A stretch of 6,178 nt of DNA from Gammaproteobacteria bacterium. GTDB taxonomy: Bacteria; Pseudomonadota; Gammaproteobacteria; Xanthomonadales; Wenzhouxiangellaceae. This document shows, one piece after another, positions 3,894 to 6,178 of the stretch. The DNA is taken from positions 1 through 6,178 of the forward strand of contig PWWM01000129.1 in the NCBI GenBank assembly GCA_003561495.1, given 5' to 3'. The translations under genes were made by a program, and so were the position numbers. The notes beneath the pieces are model-generated. The model was not told the DNA's origin. It did no database searches and saw only the letters and a program-made list of their open reading frames with translations. How positions within the stretch are numbered: the first letter of the stretch is position 1; each line of letters begins with the position of its first letter.

Positions 3894-6178
3894 ATGACCG
3901 ACATTCGCGATCCCGGCTCTACCCTGCACAAGCTCGAAGCTCACGACGGGTTCGTACCCCGCCATATCGGTCCCGACGACAGCGATATCGCCCGCATGCT
4001 GAGCAAGGTCGGCAGCGATTCACTTGATGGGCTGATGCAGGAAACCATGCCCGGCAGCATTCGCATTGAAGAACCGCTGGATTTGCCCGCCTGTGATAAT
4101 GAAGAGCGGGTGCTGGAGGAAATTCGTGAGATCGCCCAGACGAACAAGCTCAGTCACAGCATGATTGGCCTTGGGTATCATCCAACGATCACCCCGCCGA
4201 TCATTCAGCGCAACATTCTGGAGAATCCGGGCTGGTACACCGCCTATACACCCTACCAGGCTGAAATCTCTCAGGGACGTCTGGAAGGCATGCTCAATTT
4301 CCAGCAAATGGTCATGGATTTGACCGGAATGGAACTGGCCAATGCATCGCTGCTTGATGAGGCCACGGCGGCTGCCGAGGCCATGGCCATGCTACGCCGG
4401 GTCAATCGCAAAGCCGATAGTGACGTATTTCTGGTCGATGCCAATTGCCTGCCACAAACCATCGACGTGGTAAAAAATCGGGGCCGTCATCTGGATCTCG
4501 AGATTCGCGTCTGCGATGACCTGAAGGCCGAACTGGAGCGGACGGAATGTTTCGGCATTCTTGTTCAGTATCCCGGCAGTGACGGTCGTCTCACCGATCT
4601 TGACAGCCTGATTTCCACCGCTCATGAACGCGGCGCCCTGGTGTCAGTTGCTGCGGATTTGATGGCGCTGGTGATGCTCAAGGCGCCCGGTGATTCTGAC
4701 GCTGACGTGGTCATTGGCTCGGCCCAGCGTTTTGGCGTACCGATGGCCTATGGCGGTCCGCATGCCGCATTCCTGGCGACTCGCGAAGACTATCGACGCA
4801 GCATACCGGGTCGCATCATTGGCGTCTCACGCGACCGACATGGCAATCCTGCCTTGCGCATGGCATTGCAGACCCGGGAGCAGCACATTCGACGTGAGAA
4901 GGCCATGAGCAATATCTGCACCGCCCAGGCCCTGTTGGCGGTGATGGCCGGATTCTACGCAGTCTGGCATGGTCCCGAAGGTCTGAAAACGATCGCCCGA
5001 CGCATCCATCGGCATACCTGTCTGCTGGCCAAGGCACTCTCGGATGGCGGATATGAGCTCGAGCACGAACACTATTTCGATACCGTATCGGTGCGTATGG
5101 ACGAGCCTTTGCGGCAAGCCATTCTGCACCGCAGCCAGCGTGCAGGACTTAACCTGCGTGCTGATCGCGAGGGCTACATTGGCATCAGCGTCAACGAATG
5201 CACTCGCAGACGTCATGTGGTGAAACTTCTGGAGCTATTTGATCGCGCCCAGAATGATATCAACCAGCTGGATCAATCTTTGCCGGCGGGTCACAGTGCC
5301 ATCCCTGACGAGCTGTCCAGATCCACGGATTTTCTGACCCACGAAGTATTCTCTCGTTACCACTCCGAAACCGAGATGCTGCGCTATCTCAAACGACTGG
5401 AAAACCGTGATCTGAGCCTGACCCATGCCATGATTCCGCTGGGCTCGTGCACCATGAAACTCAACGCCACGGCAGAGATGATGCCGATCACCTGGCCCGA
5501 GTTCGCCAGCTTGCACCCCTTCTGCCCCTGGGATCAGGCGCGCGGGTATCACACCCTGATTGGCGAGCTTGAACAGATGCTGATCAACCTGACCGGCTTC
5601 AGTGCCATTTCCCTGCAACCCAACGCCGGTTCGCAAGGCGAGTATGCCGGCTTGCTGGCCATCAAGGGCTGGCAGGAGGAGCGTGGAGAGGGTCATCGCA
5701 ACGTCTGCCTGATCCCGTCCTCGGCGCATGGCACCAATCCGGCCAGCGCCCAGATGACCGGCATGGACATCGTCGTCGTCGGTTGCGACAGCCAGGGAAA
5801 TATCGACCTGGCCGACCTGGAAGCCAAGATCGAAAAACATCAGGACCGGCTGGCCGCCCTGATGATCACCTATCCTTCCACCCATGGTGTATTCGAAGAG
5901 GCGGTCGTCACCATTTGCAACAAGGTGCGCGCCGCCGGCGGCCAGGTCTACCTGGATGGGGCCAACATGAATGCACTGGTCGGCTGGTCAAGAATTGCCG
6001 ATTATGCCGATGTCTGTCACCTGAACTTGCACAAGACCTTTTGCATTCCCCATGGCGGTGGTGGCCCGGGCATAGGCCCGATCGGAGTTCGCGAACATCT
6101 TGTGCCCTTTCTTCCCGGACATGTCACCGGCTTGCTAGGCCCGGAGTTCGGCTCCAACCCGGCCGTGGCTGCCGCACC
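3894..6178 (+). CDS. gcvP: Glycine dehydrogenase (decarboxylating), P-protein (partial, 3' end missing)
   Basis: The PLP-dependent P-protein of the cytosolic glycine cleavage system decarboxylates glycine and passes the aminomethyl group to lipoyl-GcvH. The frame is open without interruption from the ATG at 3894 to the window edge: 761 full codons, of about 950-960 in single-chain P-proteins, so roughly 190-200 C-terminal residues are missing. FVPRHIGP opens the protein near residue 20. The N-terminal half has NPGWYTAYTPYQAEISQGR near 110-128, NASLLDEATAAAEAMAM, GSAQRFGVPMAYGGPHAAF and LQTREQHIRREKAMSNICT. The C-terminal half has IPLGSCTMKLNATAEM, SSAHGTNPASAQM and YLDGANMNALVG. The PLP lysine is K714 in LNLHKTFCIPHGGGGPG. 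It is the fused form, not split GcvPA/GcvPB. Just before the lysine, the usual PG-x-IGADV loop is replaced by a shorter SRIADYADV. gcvT and gcvH are not nearby; ctaB precedes by 20 bases. Confidence 0.97.
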   Translation, partial: MTDIRDPGSTLHKLEAHDGFVPRHIGPDDSDIARMLSKVGSDSLDGLMQETMPGSIRIEEPLDLPACDNEERVLEEIREIAQTNKLSHSMIGLGYHPTITPPIIQRNILENPGWYTAYTPYQAEISQGRLEGMLNFQQMVMDLTGMELANASLLDEATAAAEAMAMLRRVNRKADSDVFLVDANCLPQTIDVVKNRGRHLDLEIRVCDDLKAELERTECFGILVQYPGSDGRLTDLDSLISTAHERGALVSVAADLMALVMLKAPGDSDADVVIGSAQRFGVPMAYGGPHAAFLATREDYRRSIPGRIIGVSRDRHGNPALRMALQTREQHIRREKAMSNICTAQALLAVMAGFYAVWHGPEGLKTIARRIHRHTCLLAKALSDGGYELEHEHYFDTVSVRMDEPLRQAILHRSQRAGLNLRADREGYIGISVNECTRRRHVVKLLELFDRAQNDINQLDQSLPAGHSAIPDELSRSTDFLTHEVFSRYHSETEMLRYLKRLENRDLSLTHAMIPLGSCTMKLNATAEMMPITWPEFASLHPFCPWDQARGYHTLIGELEQMLINLTGFSAISLQPNAGSQGEYAGLLAIKGWQEERGEGHRNVCLIPSSAHGTNPASAQMTGMDIVVVGCDSQGNIDLADLEAKIEKHQDRLAALMITYPSTHGVFEEAVVTICNKVRAAGGQVYLDGANMNALVGWSRIADYADVCHLNLHKTFCIPHGGGGPGIGPIGVREHLVPFLPGHVTGLLGPEFGSNPAVAAA

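Noticed and set aside
5235..5885. 216-codon antisense open frame within gcvP
   Set aside because: Same registration effect against a highly conserved sense protein; no family resemblance and no sign of a start region.

Overview
The window reads as ordinary chromosomal DNA of a moderately GC-rich proteobacterium, most likely a gammaproteobacterium. The evidence is a PilH-type response regulator of the type IV pilus chemotaxis system, and a block of small DUF2909 twin-membrane gene, SURF1, thiol-motif membrane-anchored protein and CtaB/CyoE. That block resembles the assembly part of the cytochrome aa3 oxidase locus of Pseudomonas (from memory). No rRNA, tRNA, CRISPR array, insertion sequence, phage gene or integrase is visible, and coding density is very high.

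Layout. (a) 1-476, plus: C-terminal half of an AcuI/YhdH-type acrylyl-CoA reductase, cut by the left edge. (b) 552-1404, plus: pilH followed 4 bases later by a type II (Prx5-like) peroxiredoxin whose ribosome binding site lies inside the end of pilH. (c) 1425-1652, minus: a 75-residue two-helix membrane protein (DUF2909-like), convergent with the peroxiredoxin gene and divergent from SURF1. A perfect TATAAT -10 box for it lies in the 48-base divergent gap. (d) 1701-3873, plus: SURF1, a membrane-anchored thioredoxin-fold-like protein with a CxxxC motif, and ctaB (haem O synthase), packed with gaps of 0 and 7 bases. (e) 3894-6178, plus: gcvP, the glycine cleavage P-protein, starting 20 bases after ctaB and running off the right edge with about 761 of some 950 residues present. 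No stretch longer than 75 bases is left unassigned.

How the genes fit together. SURF1, the thiol protein and CtaB form a haem-copper oxidase maturation operon: CtaB makes haem O, and SURF1 helps place haem A in subunit I. The thiol protein probably acts on cysteines or copper delivery outside the membrane. The expected haem A synthase gene (ctaA/COX15) is not between the thiol protein and ctaB, and the oxidase structural genes are not on the left, so the locus looks rearranged relative to the Pseudomonas arrangement. PilH-peroxiredoxin is a separate small operon. gcvP may be read through from the ctaB operon; no gcvT, gcvH or glycine riboswitch space lies upstream.

I see no convincing undescribed system. 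The points most worth a second look are the remodelled oxidase-assembly operon, the pilH-peroxiredoxin pairing, and local departures from conserved motifs in the peroxiredoxin, CtaB and GcvP.
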